Source: Pseudomonas grandcourensis (GTDB taxonomy: Bacteria; Pseudomonadota; Gammaproteobacteria; Pseudomonadales; Pseudomonadaceae). Taken from it: a DNA stretch of 64,000 nucleotides. The translations under genes and the position numbers were made by a program. Below, piece after piece: positions 16,825-26,367 of this stretch (its first letter is position 1; every line of letters starts with the position of its first letter). The stretch spans positions 3,200,501 to 3,264,500 of the forward strand of contig NZ_CP150919.1 in the NCBI RefSeq assembly GCF_039909015.1, in the 5' to 3' direction. The notes beneath the pieces were generated by a model that was not told where the DNA came from, did no database searches, and saw nothing but the letters and a program-made list of their open reading frames with translations.

Positions 16825-17889
16825 ATGGGCAGTGAACAGCAATGCCGTGCGCCGGTCAGTAACCGGCAACCCCCGGTCAAGTTGAGCATCGGTACCGCAC
16901 CCGGGGTCCGGTGCGGCCAATCGCGAACCTGGTTGGGCCTGTGTCTGGTTGGCATGGTGGCCGTGGGTTCGGTCGCCTCGTTTCTGCCCCGTCCCACCCC
17001 AACAACGGCGCCGACCCGTGTACAACCACAGCAGATGTTGATCAACGGCGTGGCTCAAGCGGGCGCCAAACTGTTGGCCGCCGGCGAGTTGGGCCACCTG
17101 TTCGTCAGCCGGGATGCAGGCCGGCAATGGGACGAGGCCACCGTAAGCCCGTCGCGTGGTTCGACCCTGACCCAAGTGTTCGTTGCCAACAAGACGCTGG
17201 CCCTGGCGGTCGGACACGATAGCTGGATTTTGCGCAGTGAGGACGACGGGCAAACCTGGAAGGAAGCGAATTTCGACGCTGATGCCGGCAATGTCTTGAT
17301 GAACGTCTGGGGAAACCCCACCGGTCCATTCTTCGCCATTGGAAGTTTTGGCGATTTCCGTCTTTCGACCGACCAGGGCCGAACCTGGCAAAAGCGCAAC
17401 GTCGGACTGGGGGATCGGCATCTGTATGGCGTGGCCGGCAGCGGTCCCGACAGGATGATGCTGGTCGGCGAAAGCGGCCTGGCCGCGCGCTCCACCGATG
17501 GTGGTCAGAACTGGACCCGTCTGAGCGGTTTTTATACGGGCAGCCTGTTCGGCCTGATTGCCTTGTCGGGCAACGACTGGCTGGCCTATGGCATGCGCGG
17601 CAAGGTGTTTCGCAGCAGCGATTTCGGTCAGTCCTGGACAGCGATCGAGTCGGGCACGGAACGGGCGCTATACGGCGGCACGCTGACCCGTGATGGCCAT
17701 GTGGTGCTGGTCGGGGAGGGTGGCGTGGTCATTGTTTCAGCCGATCGCGGAGAAACCTTCCAATTACTGCACGCCGGTAACGGGCCCAGTTTCTCCAGTG
17801 TGGGCCAGGCCGCTGACGGGCGCCTGATCTACACCGGGCAGCAGGGTATCGCCTTCGAAAACCTCCCCTTGGCAACGTCGAATCACTGA
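16825..17889 (+). CDS. YCF48/BNR-repeat beta-propeller protein
   Basis: 354 residues from ATG 16825 (AGGAG 10 nt upstream; the GTG at 16792 is an alternative). One N-terminal transmembrane or signal segment (about residues 37-58) is followed by a propeller with repeated BNR boxes such as SRDAGRQWDEA, SEDDGQTWKEA, STDQGRTWQKR, STDGGQNWTRL, SSDFGQSWTAI. The family is named after photosystem II assembly factor YCF48, but in proteobacteria members sit next to RND exporters. It ends 17 bp before the RND gene, so it is probably its periplasmic partner. Confidence 0.85.
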   Translation: MGSEQQCRAPVSNRQPPVKLSIGTAPGVRCGQSRTWLGLCLVGMVAVGSVASFLPRPTPTTAPTRVQPQQMLINGVAQAGAKLLAAGELGHLFVSRDAGRQWDEATVSPSRGSTLTQVFVANKTLALAVGHDSWILRSEDDGQTWKEANFDADAGNVLMNVWGNPTGPFFAIGSFGDFRLSTDQGRTWQKRNVGLGDRHLYGVAGSGPDRMMLVGESGLAARSTDGGQNWTRLSGFYTGSLFGLIALSGNDWLAYGMRGKVFRSSDFGQSWTAIESGTERALYGGTLTRDGHVVLVGEGGVVIVSADRGETFQLLHAGNGPSFSSVGQAADGRLIYTGQQGIAFENLPLATSNH

Positions 17890-17906
17890 CGGATGCGAGC
17901 ACTCTC

Positions 17907-20309
17907 ATGAATAACAATAAAACGCTGCTGGTCGACCGTTGCGCCGACCTTTTGATGGCTCACCGACGTTGGTTGCTGCCGCTGTTTGTCGTCCTGACCG
18001 TGGTGTTCGCCGGCACGGCGACACGGATCAAGCTTGATCCCGGTTTCTACAAAATGATCCCCCTGCAACACCCTTACATGCAGACATTCATCCAGTACCT
18101 GGATGCGTTTCCGGGGGCCAACCGGGTGTTGTTCAACCTGCGCTGGAAGGGCGAGGGTGACATCTACAACCCTGTGTTCCTCAAGGCGCTGCACGCGGCA
18201 AGTGATGAGGTGTTTTTCATTCCGGGGGTCGAGCGTACCCGGGTGTCATCCCTGTTCACCCCGGACACCCGTTACGTCGAGGTGACCGAGCAGGGCTTCT
18301 ACGGCGACGTGGTGGTACCTGCACGTTTCAGCGCCAGCCCGGCGGACCTGGACCTGGTGCGCCGCAACGTAGCGCGATCCGGGGTGATCGGCCGACTGGT
18401 GCAGAACGATTTGAAGGGCGCCCTGATACGTGCCGATCTGCAGGAAATCAATCCGCAAAACGGGCGCAAGGTGGATTACACCGAAGTCGCCGCCGCGCTG
18501 GACAAGATCCGGGACAAGTACGCCAGCGAGCAGATCGAGGTCAATGTCATCGGTTTTCCGGTACTGATCGGCGACATCATCAGTGGCCTGTCGAGTGTCT
18601 TCACTTTCTTCCTGGTGGCCTTTGTCATCACCACGGTGTTGCTGTTTTTCTACTGTTGTTCCCTGCGCTTGACCCTGCTGGCGCTGACCGTTGCGCTGCT
18701 GCCGGTGATCTGGTTGCTCGGGTTGCTGCCATTGATCGGCTTTGGCATCGATCCGATGTCGATCCTTGTGCCTTTCCTGATCTTTTCCATCGGAGTTTCT
18801 CATGCCGTGCAGATGACCAACGCCTGGAAACTTGAAGTGTTGACAGGTGCCGATTCGCTGACGGCCGCCCACAGCTGTTTCCGCCGTATCTTCGTGCCCG
18901 GCGCCCTGGCGTTGCTGGCCAACGCCTTGGGGTTTGCGGTGATCATGCGCATTCAGATCGACAGCGTCCGTGAGTTGGGGATCATGGCGTGCCTGGGCGT
19001 GTTGCTGATGATCGTCACCAACAAGATGCTGCTGCCGATCCTGCTGTCGAACATGCGCCTGGAAGATTCCGCGCGGCGTGCCAGGGTTGCCGCGGGCGGG
19101 CGCCATCCGTTCTGGTGGGCGCTGTCCACTGTGACCCGGCCGGGGCCGGCGCTGTTGGTGATCGGTGTGTCCCTGTGCTTGCTGGCGGTGGGCATTGTCG
19201 AGTCACGCAAACTGGTGGTCGGGGACATCGGCAGCGGTGCACCGGAATTGCGCGACGGTTCGCGGTACAACGTCGACAGCCACAGCATCGTCGACCGCTA
19301 CGCGATTGGCGTGGACGTGCTGACGGTGGTGGTCGAAGCGAAACAGTTCGCTGGCGATGACGCCTGTCTGCACTACGACGTGATGAACGCCGTGGACAAG
19401 TTCGCCACCTTTTTGCGCGGCGTGCCGGGTGTGCAGTCAGTGGTCAGTGTGCCGGACCTGGCCAAGGTCGGCATCACCGCCAACAACGAAGGTAATCCGC
19501 GCTGGTCGGCCTTGCCACGCAGCAGCCAGGCCCTGCAACAGGGTGCCGAGGCGTACAACCCGGACATGGGCATGAACACCCAGGGTTGCTCGGCCATGCA
19601 GGTGCTGATCTACACGCAGAATCACGAGGGCGCGACACTTGGCCACCTGACCCGGGAGATCAAGCGCTACATCGCCCTGCAAGCGAACGATGACACCGCT
19701 AGCGGATTTCGCGTCGGTCAGGCCTTCCAATTGGCAGGCGGCAACGCCGGGGTGATGGCGGCCACCAATGAAGCCGTCGAAAAGGCTGAAATCGAAATGC
19801 TCGTGGCGATCTTCAGCGCAATCACCCTGATGTGCTTTTTGACCTTTCGCTCCTGGAAGGCGGTGTTGTGCATCATTGCGCCGCTGGCGGTGGTATCGGT
19901 GCTGTGCAATGCCTTGATGGCTGTGTTGGGGATCGGCCTGAAAGTGGCGACGCTACCCGTGGTAGCCCTGGGCGTCGGGGTAGGGGTGGACTACGGGATC
20001 TATCTGTTCGAACGGGTCGAACATCAACTCGAACGGGCAGGGCAGGATTTGCGCACGGCCTTTTATGAAGCCTTTCGTCAGCGTGGCACTGCCGCAGTGT
20101 TCACCGCAGTGACCATGTCGATTGGCGTAGCGACCTGGGCCTTTTCCCCTCTCAAGTTTCAAGCGGACATGGGCCTGCTGTTGGCCTTCATGTTCCTGGT
20201 CAATGTATTCGCAGCGGTGCTGTTGCTACCGGCGTTGGCCTGTTGGCTGAACGTGGGCCGACGGTGCATGGTTTCTGCTGCGCAGACGCGAACACCCGTC
20301 GCTCGCTAG
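17907..20309 (+). CDS. RND-superfamily transporter (MMPL/Patched-like)
   Basis: 800 residues, with two halves that each begin with one membrane helix and a large periplasmic loop and end in a five-helix sterol-sensing-like bundle (around residues 220-420 and 620-790). The GVGVGVDYGIYLFERVEHQL stretch in the second half is the conserved fourth-helix region with the Asp needed for proton coupling. Such transporters lack TolC/adaptor genes and move lipids or hydrophobic molecules, as HpnN and MmpL do. It sits in a row with YCF48, DUF1302, DUF1329 and an SDR. Its cargo is unknown. Confidence 0.88.
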   Translation: MNNNKTLLVDRCADLLMAHRRWLLPLFVVLTVVFAGTATRIKLDPGFYKMIPLQHPYMQTFIQYLDAFPGANRVLFNLRWKGEGDIYNPVFLKALHAASDEVFFIPGVERTRVSSLFTPDTRYVEVTEQGFYGDVVVPARFSASPADLDLVRRNVARSGVIGRLVQNDLKGALIRADLQEINPQNGRKVDYTEVAAALDKIRDKYASEQIEVNVIGFPVLIGDIISGLSSVFTFFLVAFVITTVLLFFYCCSLRLTLLALTVALLPVIWLLGLLPLIGFGIDPMSILVPFLIFSIGVSHAVQMTNAWKLEVLTGADSLTAAHSCFRRIFVPGALALLANALGFAVIMRIQIDSVRELGIMACLGVLLMIVTNKMLLPILLSNMRLEDSARRARVAAGGRHPFWWALSTVTRPGPALLVIGVSLCLLAVGIVESRKLVVGDIGSGAPELRDGSRYNVDSHSIVDRYAIGVDVLTVVVEAKQFAGDDACLHYDVMNAVDKFATFLRGVPGVQSVVSVPDLAKVGITANNEGNPRWSALPRSSQALQQGAEAYNPDMGMNTQGCSAMQVLIYTQNHEGATLGHLTREIKRYIALQANDDTASGFRVGQAFQLAGGNAGVMAATNEAVEKAEIEMLVAIFSAITLMCFLTFRSWKAVLCIIAPLAVVSVLCNALMAVLGIGLKVATLPVVALGVGVGVDYGIYLFERVEHQLERAGQDLRTAFYEAFRQRGTAAVFTAVTMSIGVATWAFSPLKFQADMGLLLAFMFLVNVFAAVLLLPALACWLNVGRRCMVSAAQTRTPVAR

Positions 20310-20463
20310 CCGGGCGACACGCTACAAAAACTTCCTCCGACAACACCTTTTTCCGGTAGCGCAATGGCGTTCTGACCGTGGGCGTCGCTGCGCCAAAAAA
20401 AGCAGATCACGGTTGTTACAGGACAACAACAACTCACAAGAATGTCCCAGTGGAGCTGTCTAG

Positions 20464-22026
20464 ATGAACGATACAAAACCAGAGAACAGGCGTCGCATGC
20501 TGTCGCGCCATTTCAAGCTGAGCTGCGTGACGTGTGCCTTGACCACGTTTGCGTTGCCGTCCGTACAGGCGGGCACCTTCGAGTTCGGTGACGGGATCGA
20601 AGCGGATTACCTCACGACGCTCAACTATGCCCTCAACACCCGGACGGAGAAGCAGGCTCACAAGCTGCTGAACAACATCAACGGTGACGACGGTGACCGC
20701 AATTTCGACCGCGGCAGTTTCTTCAACAATCGCGTCAGCGCGCTAGGCGAACTGAACATTCACAAGGGTGACAATGGTGTCCTGCTGCGGGGCTCGACCT
20801 TCTACGATTTTGCCTACATGAGCTCCAACGACAACGACTCGGCCGCGACCATCAACAAGCTCGGCGCGGTCGATCATTTCACCTCCCAGGCGCAAGATCG
20901 TAGCGGCACGCGCACGCGCCTGCTCGACGCCTATGCCTACACGACCCAGACCGTCGGCGACAACGGCTACCTTGACCTGCGCCTGGGCAACCAAGTTGTC
21001 GCCTGGGGTGAAAGCCTCTACATCTCCGGCATCTCCGGAGTGCAGGGCCCCGTCGATGCCACCAAGACCAACATTCCGGGTACCGAGATCAAGGAAGTCC
21101 TGCTGCCTGAACTGCAAGCCTCCGGCAAGTTCACGATCAAGGACCTGACCCTGCTTGGCTATACCCAATTCAAAAATCATCCTTATGAGTTGTCACCCGG
21201 AGGCGACTATTTTTCCTATGCCGACATGATCGGGCCAGGCTCTGATTTCATACGGTTGGCGCCCGGTGATCTCGCGACACTGCTCAACAATGGTGGGGCG
21301 CTGACCCGAGGGCCGAGCGAAAATGCCCGTGATGGCGGGGAGTGGGGCGTGGGTGCTCGCTACAAGGTCACGCCGTTTACCGAAGTGGGGGTGTACCGCC
21401 TTCGCTACCACGATCGCACCCCCAGTGTGATCACCGATTTTGCGACGCGGAGCTACCACCTCAAATACTTCGAAGACATCGACCTGACCGGCGCCAGCCT
21501 CTCCACCCGGCTGGGCGACTGGCAGGTGTCCGGAGAGGTCAGCTACAAGGACGGCACGCCGCTGGTGACCAAAACTGGTGTGTCCCGCGGCAACGCCACT
21601 CAGGTGCAAGTGTCGGCGTTGAAAACCTGGGGCAACACCTGGATTTCACCTCAAGCGAGTTTTTCCGGCGAGCTTGGCGCGGTCCACGTCAACGACGTCG
21701 ACGAGGGTGGTCTCTCCAGCCTGGCCTACGATCGCAACGCACAATTCGGCCAGTTCAACGTCACCCTGACGTACCCCAACGTTTTCGTGGGCTGGGACAT
21801 GGACGTGCCTTTCACCTATGGCCGCTCCTTCAATCAGTCCGCTGTCAGTTCCTTCGGTTTCGGCGGCGACGGGGACTCCCGTGCGAGCCTCGGTGGCGTA
21901 TTCAAGTACCTGAACAACCTTCAGGTGGGTGTGACCTACAACGCCTATCTCGGCTCGCCGGACCCGTTGGAAAAACCGCTGGCCGACCGCGATTTCGTGG
22001 CGATCAACATCAAATACAACTTATAA
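20464..22026 (+). CDS. DUF1302 outer-membrane protein
   Basis: 520 residues from ATG 20464 (GGAG site). A signal peptide ends near VQA, followed by FEFGDGIEADYLTTLNYALN, the standard opening of DUF1302 proteins. The body is an all-beta pattern with aromatic-ended strands, and it ends with AINIKYNL, a typical barrel end. Family members are predicted outer-membrane channels that nearly always precede a DUF1329 gene, as here (18-bp gap). Together they are thought to handle hydrophobic compounds or their esters. A 154-bp gap separates it from the RND gene. Confidence 0.9.
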   Translation: MNDTKPENRRRMLSRHFKLSCVTCALTTFALPSVQAGTFEFGDGIEADYLTTLNYALNTRTEKQAHKLLNNINGDDGDRNFDRGSFFNNRVSALGELNIHKGDNGVLLRGSTFYDFAYMSSNDNDSAATINKLGAVDHFTSQAQDRSGTRTRLLDAYAYTTQTVGDNGYLDLRLGNQVVAWGESLYISGISGVQGPVDATKTNIPGTEIKEVLLPELQASGKFTIKDLTLLGYTQFKNHPYELSPGGDYFSYADMIGPGSDFIRLAPGDLATLLNNGGALTRGPSENARDGGEWGVGARYKVTPFTEVGVYRLRYHDRTPSVITDFATRSYHLKYFEDIDLTGASLSTRLGDWQVSGEVSYKDGTPLVTKTGVSRGNATQVQVSALKTWGNTWISPQASFSGELGAVHVNDVDEGGLSSLAYDRNAQFGQFNVTLTYPNVFVGWDMDVPFTYGRSFNQSAVSSFGFGGDGDSRASLGGVFKYLNNLQVGVTYNAYLGSPDPLEKPLADRDFVAINIKYNL

Positions 22027-22047
22027 GATCCATCAGGAGAGCATGTG

Positions 22048-23448
22048 ATGAAGGCTTCGATTTTCCGTGCAAGTCTGCTCGCTGTCGGTGTTCTGACCGC
22101 GTTGAGTCCATCGGCCTGGGCCAGGGTTTCGCCCGAAGAAGCGGCCAGGCTTGGCCACGATCTGACCTGTGCCGGCGCGGAACGTGCCGGTAATGCCGAG
22201 GGCACGATCCCGGCTTTTTCCGGCAAGTGGGTGGGCACACCCGACACCGTGAAATACGAGGGCACCGGGCATTTCTGGCCAAACCCTTACGCCGCCGAAA
22301 AACCGCTGTTCGACATTACTGCGAAAAACATGTCGCAGTACGCCGACAAGCTCACCGATGGCCAGAAGGCCTTGCTGACGAAGTACCCGGAGACCTTCCA
22401 CATCCCGGTCTACACCAGCCATCGCGATTTCGACTTTCCAGAGTGGGTGTGTACAGCGTTCAAGAAAAACGCGGTCACGGCGCAACTGGTCGACGATGGG
22501 TTGGGCCTGGCAGCGGTCACTGGATCAAGTCCGTTCCCTATCCCGAAAACCGGCCTGGAACTTTTGTGGAACATCAACAACACCGGTGCCCAGCCTTACA
22601 CCACGGAGGTCACCACCCAGGAACTGGTGGTGTACCCGGATGGCAATCTGGCCTGGGGTGAAACCCTGTCCAGATTCCTCGGGCTGCGCAGTGATCCCGG
22701 GGTGATGCGCGACACCGCCGATGCCGGCTCGAAGTACGGCAGGCTCAACGCACTGTCGCTGACCAAAACCATCCTGCCGCTGCGCGACAAGGGCAGCGTG
22801 AACGTCTCGCTGGAGTCCTTCAACTACAAGGAAAGCCCGCGTGACGTGTACCTCTACAACCCCGGAACACGACGGGTTCGACAGGCGCCTTCGTTCGGTT
22901 TTGACATGCCCTTGGGCGTTGGTGGTTTCCGGGTGGTGGACGAACACCACATGTTCAACGGTTCGCCTGAGCGCTACGACTGGAAGATCGTCGGCAAGAA
23001 GGAAATCTACATTCCCTGGAACGCCTACAGCACCAACCAGAGCGACGTGAAAATGGCTGACCTGGCCAAATACAAGGGCCACATCAATACCGACTACATG
23101 CGCTTCGAACTGCAACGTGTGTGGGTGCTGGAAGCCACGCTCAAGGAAGGTTTCCGTCATCAGTATTCCAAGCGTGTGTTTTACATCAACGAGGACACCT
23201 GGTCGGCGGTGATGACAGACCAGTACGACGGTCGCGGTCAGCTGTGGCGCACGGTGTTGGGCAACTGGATGTGGGCCTACGAAACGCAAACGCCGTACTG
23301 GGGCATCGCCGCCCACCAGGACCTGATCTCCGGTGCCTACCTGATCGACAACGTGCCGAATGAACGGGGTGCGCCATTGCTCAACGCCGGTAAGGATTGG
23401 ACGCCGGCGATGTTCACCGCGGAAGCGGCGGCCCGGGCCGGACACTGA
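22048..23448 (+). CDS. DUF1329 exported protein
   Basis: 466 residues from ATG 22048 (AGGAGA 7 nt upstream; a GTG directly precedes it). A signal peptide ends near AWA, followed by the RVSPEEAARLG family opening. Conserved segments include YKESPRDVYLYNPGTRRVRQ, GGFRVVDEHHMFNGSPERYD and YSKRVFYINEDTW. DUF1329 resembles LolB/outer-membrane lipoprotein-sorting folds and is likely periplasmic, receiving hydrophobic cargo from or for the DUF1302 barrel. Its length is normal. Confidence 0.9.
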   Translation: MKASIFRASLLAVGVLTALSPSAWARVSPEEAARLGHDLTCAGAERAGNAEGTIPAFSGKWVGTPDTVKYEGTGHFWPNPYAAEKPLFDITAKNMSQYADKLTDGQKALLTKYPETFHIPVYTSHRDFDFPEWVCTAFKKNAVTAQLVDDGLGLAAVTGSSPFPIPKTGLELLWNINNTGAQPYTTEVTTQELVVYPDGNLAWGETLSRFLGLRSDPGVMRDTADAGSKYGRLNALSLTKTILPLRDKGSVNVSLESFNYKESPRDVYLYNPGTRRVRQAPSFGFDMPLGVGGFRVVDEHHMFNGSPERYDWKIVGKKEIYIPWNAYSTNQSDVKMADLAKYKGHINTDYMRFELQRVWVLEATLKEGFRHQYSKRVFYINEDTWSAVMTDQYDGRGQLWRTVLGNWMWAYETQTPYWGIAAHQDLISGAYLIDNVPNERGAPLLNAGKDWTPAMFTAEAAARAGH

Positions 23449-23522
23449 TCTTCACACAACAGCAAAGCCATCGGCTCGACACGGAGATGGCTTTGCACCT
23501 GACTTGATTCCAAGGAGTACCC

Positions 23523-24395
23523 ATGACCCAAACAACTCAAAAACTGGCCGGGAAGGTTGCTCTTGTCACCGGCGCCAGCCGGGGCATCGGCCGCGCCATC
23601 GCCCAGCGTTTCGCGGCAGAAGGGGCGATCGTGGTGGTGAGCGCACGCAGCCTCGAGCAGACGACCAGCCTGCCGGGGACATTGGCCGAGACAGTCGAAC
23701 TGATCAGGAGCTCCGGTGGCCAGGCCATTCCATTGGCGGCCGACCTGGAACTACCCGCCGAGCGCGACACCTTGGTCGCTCGCGCCGTCGCCGTCACGGG
23801 CGGCCTGGATATCCTCGTCAACAACGCGGGTTTCGCCGAGTACTGCGACGTTGAAACGATGCCGTTCAGTGTGTTCGAGCGCACGCTCGATCATTATTTG
23901 CGGGTGCCATTCGCACTGAGCCAGGCTGCAATACCCTTGATGCGGGCTCGGGGTGGCGGCTGGATTCTGAACCTGGGATCGGTCACGGCTCTGCCACCGC
24001 TGCGCCCCTACGGCGACTTCGAACGATTCGGCGGGATCTCCGTCTATTCCGCGGCCAAGGCGGCGATCAACCGGTTCACCCAGAGCCTGGCGGCTGAGCT
24101 TTTGGTCGACAATATTGCGGTGAACACCGTGGGGCCGAGCACCGCGATTCGTACCCCGGGTGGCGGGCGCTATATCCCCGACGACTACCCGACCGAGCCC
24201 GTCGAATACCTGGTGGAAAGCGCATTGGCGTTGTGCCATTTACCTGCTCGCGACCGAACCGGACTGATCACCCACAGCCTGCACTTTCCCCTGGCTCACG
24301 GATTGCCGGTCTTCACCCTGGACGGCCGCGAGAGGTTGCCGGCGCCGGTCATTCCTGCGTGGGCGCATCCGGCCATCGAACCGACAGGTACATAA
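23523..24395 (+). CDS. Short-chain dehydrogenase/reductase
   Basis: 290 residues, with a strong AAGGAG site before the ATG. The cofactor motif is TGASRGIGRAI at about residue 18, and the NNAG motif is present (ILVNNAGFAEY). The catalytic Tyr-x-x-x-Lys is VYSAAKAA, and LGSV supplies the preceding Ser region. The predicted role is NAD(P)-dependent oxidation or reduction of a hydroxyl or keto group on a hydrophobic substrate. It is the last gene of the run starting at 16825 and provides the only obvious catabolic enzyme of that run. Confidence 0.85.
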   Translation: MTQTTQKLAGKVALVTGASRGIGRAIAQRFAAEGAIVVVSARSLEQTTSLPGTLAETVELIRSSGGQAIPLAADLELPAERDTLVARAVAVTGGLDILVNNAGFAEYCDVETMPFSVFERTLDHYLRVPFALSQAAIPLMRARGGGWILNLGSVTALPPLRPYGDFERFGGISVYSAAKAAINRFTQSLAAELLVDNIAVNTVGPSTAIRTPGGGRYIPDDYPTEPVEYLVESALALCHLPARDRTGLITHSLHFPLAHGLPVFTLDGRERLPAPVIPAWAHPAIEPTGT

Positions 24396-24850
24396 GTAAA
24401 GCTGGTTGCAGCGATGGAGTCGGCGGCCCAGGTGACGGTACGGATCTGAGCGACTCATGAAATCCGGGGGAGCAATACGGCTATCGGATGTTGTGCGGCG
24501 GTTGTACTGCAGTACTGGCCCCTGATCTGAATCCCCCCGATTTCGGCGTGAATTCCCCCCGCTAATGGGCGCGATTCCCCAGCAGGATTCGCGTCTCCAT
24601 CAACTCGGGAATTTCAGATTCCGAGCAATGTTTGCGGGGCGTTCAGGCATGCCGATAAATATTGCTGCACCGATGGCAGGGTAATTGCTGAGCGAGGCTA
24701 TCCCGTTCATGAAAGGTGCCGGGACGCCGTGGAGCTGTAAGTACCCCCATTGAGCGATTGATGTAACCGTCGGGTTGCATCACGAAATACCCCTGGCGAC
24801 TCAATGAAAGTGCTGCGGTCATCCTCTGCAACTGTCCAGGGGAAGTCGTT
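24396..24850. promoter_or_regulatory. 455-bp regulatory region ahead of the pentaheme cytochrome
   Basis: No gene seen. It contains three C-tract boxes (separate entry), two TACCCC elements (about 24744 and 24789), and an inverted pair CATTGAG (24749-24755)/CTCAATG (24800-24806). These lie within 110 bp of the start codon at 24851. The arrangement suggests a multi-site activator-controlled promoter. Confidence 0.5.
24529..24580 (+). repeat. Three C-tract boxes at exact 22-bp period
   Basis: GAATCCCCCC, GAATTCCCCCC and GATTCCCC have C runs starting at 24533, 24555 and 24577, exactly 22 bp apart (two helical turns). This places them on one face of the DNA, about 270-320 bp before the cytochrome gene. 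Confidence 0.6.
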
Positions 24851-26347
24851 ATGAACCACTGCAAGGTAGTGTCGCTGCTTCGTCTGTTGTGCTTGCTGGT
24901 TTGCCTGCTGACGGCCACGCTGGTTGCGGCGGACGAGCCTCAGGGCAATGACAATCAAAGTAACGATAAGTGGGTGGAGCCGGCACGCTCCAGGCTCATG
25001 CATGTGATTGGCGGGATGCCGTTCTTTCCCCATCGGGCCAATACCACCGGCAACCTGGTCTTGAATGTGAAGGACTTCGACAATGCCCAGGTCTGTGGCG
25101 CTTGTCATACGGAGATCTACAAGCAGTGGCGCTCGTCGATGATGTCCCAGGCCTGGGATGAACCCATCTATCGGGCCTTGCTCAAGCGCGCGAGTTCGGC
25201 CACCGAAGGCAAGGTCGATAACTTCTGCACCGGCTGCCATACCCCGATCGGTCTCACGACCGGGCAGATCACTTCGCAAGTCAACCGCTCCTCGATTGAA
25301 GACAGTGCCAAGAATCACCCGATGCCTGGGGTCGATTGCGAGACCTGCCACAACATCAGTGCCCGCACGGGCCTCGACAACGGCGCCTATGTCCTGAGTC
25401 CGCGGGCACACGGCAAGCCGACCAAGTTCGGCCCGCGCAGGGATGCCGTTTCGCCTTATCACGACACCGTGTATTCCGCCCTGCACACCCGCTCGGACTT
25501 TTGCGGCACCTGCCACAACGTCACGCACCCCTTCAGCAGCGTGGCGGTGGAGCGCACCTATGACGAATGGCAGGAGAGCACCTACAGCCTGAACAATGTG
25601 ACCTGCCAGAGCTGCCATATGCCGGGTTTTGCAGGCAAGGCCGCGATCATGGGGCCAGACCGCGAGGAGGTTGCCTCGCATTGGTTCAGCGGGGCCAACG
25701 CGATGATGCTCAAGCATCTCGGTCAGGAGGAGGGGGCGCAACGTGCACGCGACATGCTCACGGGCGCCGGGGACATAAAGTTCGAGCAAGTGCCGGCCGC
25801 CATGACGCCCGGGCAATACACCTCGGTAGCGGTCAAAGTGACCAACGTCGGCGCCGGGCACAAGCTGCCGACCGGCTTTCCCGAGGGGCGGGAGATGTGG
25901 ATCGATTTCCGGGTGCAGGATGCCACTGGTCGCGAGATCTACCGCTTGGGATCGATCAAGGACGGAAAGACCGAGGTCAATACGCGAAATTTCAAGGTGC
26001 ACATAGGCGACAAGGACGGCAATCCGTTGGACGTCGAGGTCTGGAATGCCACGCAGATTCTCTCGGACAACCGCATTCTGCCCAAGGGCTACGATGTCGG
26101 GGAGTTCTCGTTCCTGGTGCCCGCCGACGCCGTCGGGCCGCTGACCCTGACAGCCGATCTGAACTACTGGCCGTTTTCCCAGAAACTGGCCGACTACCTG
26201 CTCGGCAAGGATAAAGTGCAGGTGGAAATCACCCGGATGTCCAACGTCACGCAGAGCGTACCCCTGTCGACCGGATCCGAAACGGCGAAGCAGGCGGTAC
26301 CCGCGAAGTTGAAACTCGACGACGCTAGCGCTTACTACAAAGAATGA
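24851..26347 (+). CDS. Periplasmic pentaheme cytochrome c (c554-like)
   Basis: 498 residues. The signal peptide ends near LVAA. Five CxxCH heme sites are visible at residues 82-86, 126-130, 163-167, 218-222 and 252-256, all in the first half. The C-terminal half is a beta-sandwich-like domain without heme motifs. The layout fits the cytochrome c554/multiheme family. Such proteins are uncommon in aerobic pseudomonads outside denitrification, and no denitrification genes are nearby. It is convergent with a kinase operon (20 bp between stops). The electron partner and substrate are unknown. Confidence 0.88.
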   Translation: MNHCKVVSLLRLLCLLVCLLTATLVAADEPQGNDNQSNDKWVEPARSRLMHVIGGMPFFPHRANTTGNLVLNVKDFDNAQVCGACHTEIYKQWRSSMMSQAWDEPIYRALLKRASSATEGKVDNFCTGCHTPIGLTTGQITSQVNRSSIEDSAKNHPMPGVDCETCHNISARTGLDNGAYVLSPRAHGKPTKFGPRRDAVSPYHDTVYSALHTRSDFCGTCHNVTHPFSSVAVERTYDEWQESTYSLNNVTCQSCHMPGFAGKAAIMGPDREEVASHWFSGANAMMLKHLGQEEGAQRARDMLTGAGDIKFEQVPAAMTPGQYTSVAVKVTNVGAGHKLPTGFPEGREMWIDFRVQDATGREIYRLGSIKDGKTEVNTRNFKVHIGDKDGNPLDVEVWNATQILSDNRILPKGYDVGEFSFLVPADAVGPLTLTADLNYWPFSQKLADYLLGKDKVQVEITRMSNVTQSVPLSTGSETAKQAVPAKLKLDDASAYYKE

Positions 26348-26367
26348 ACATGTCACTGCCATCCGGG

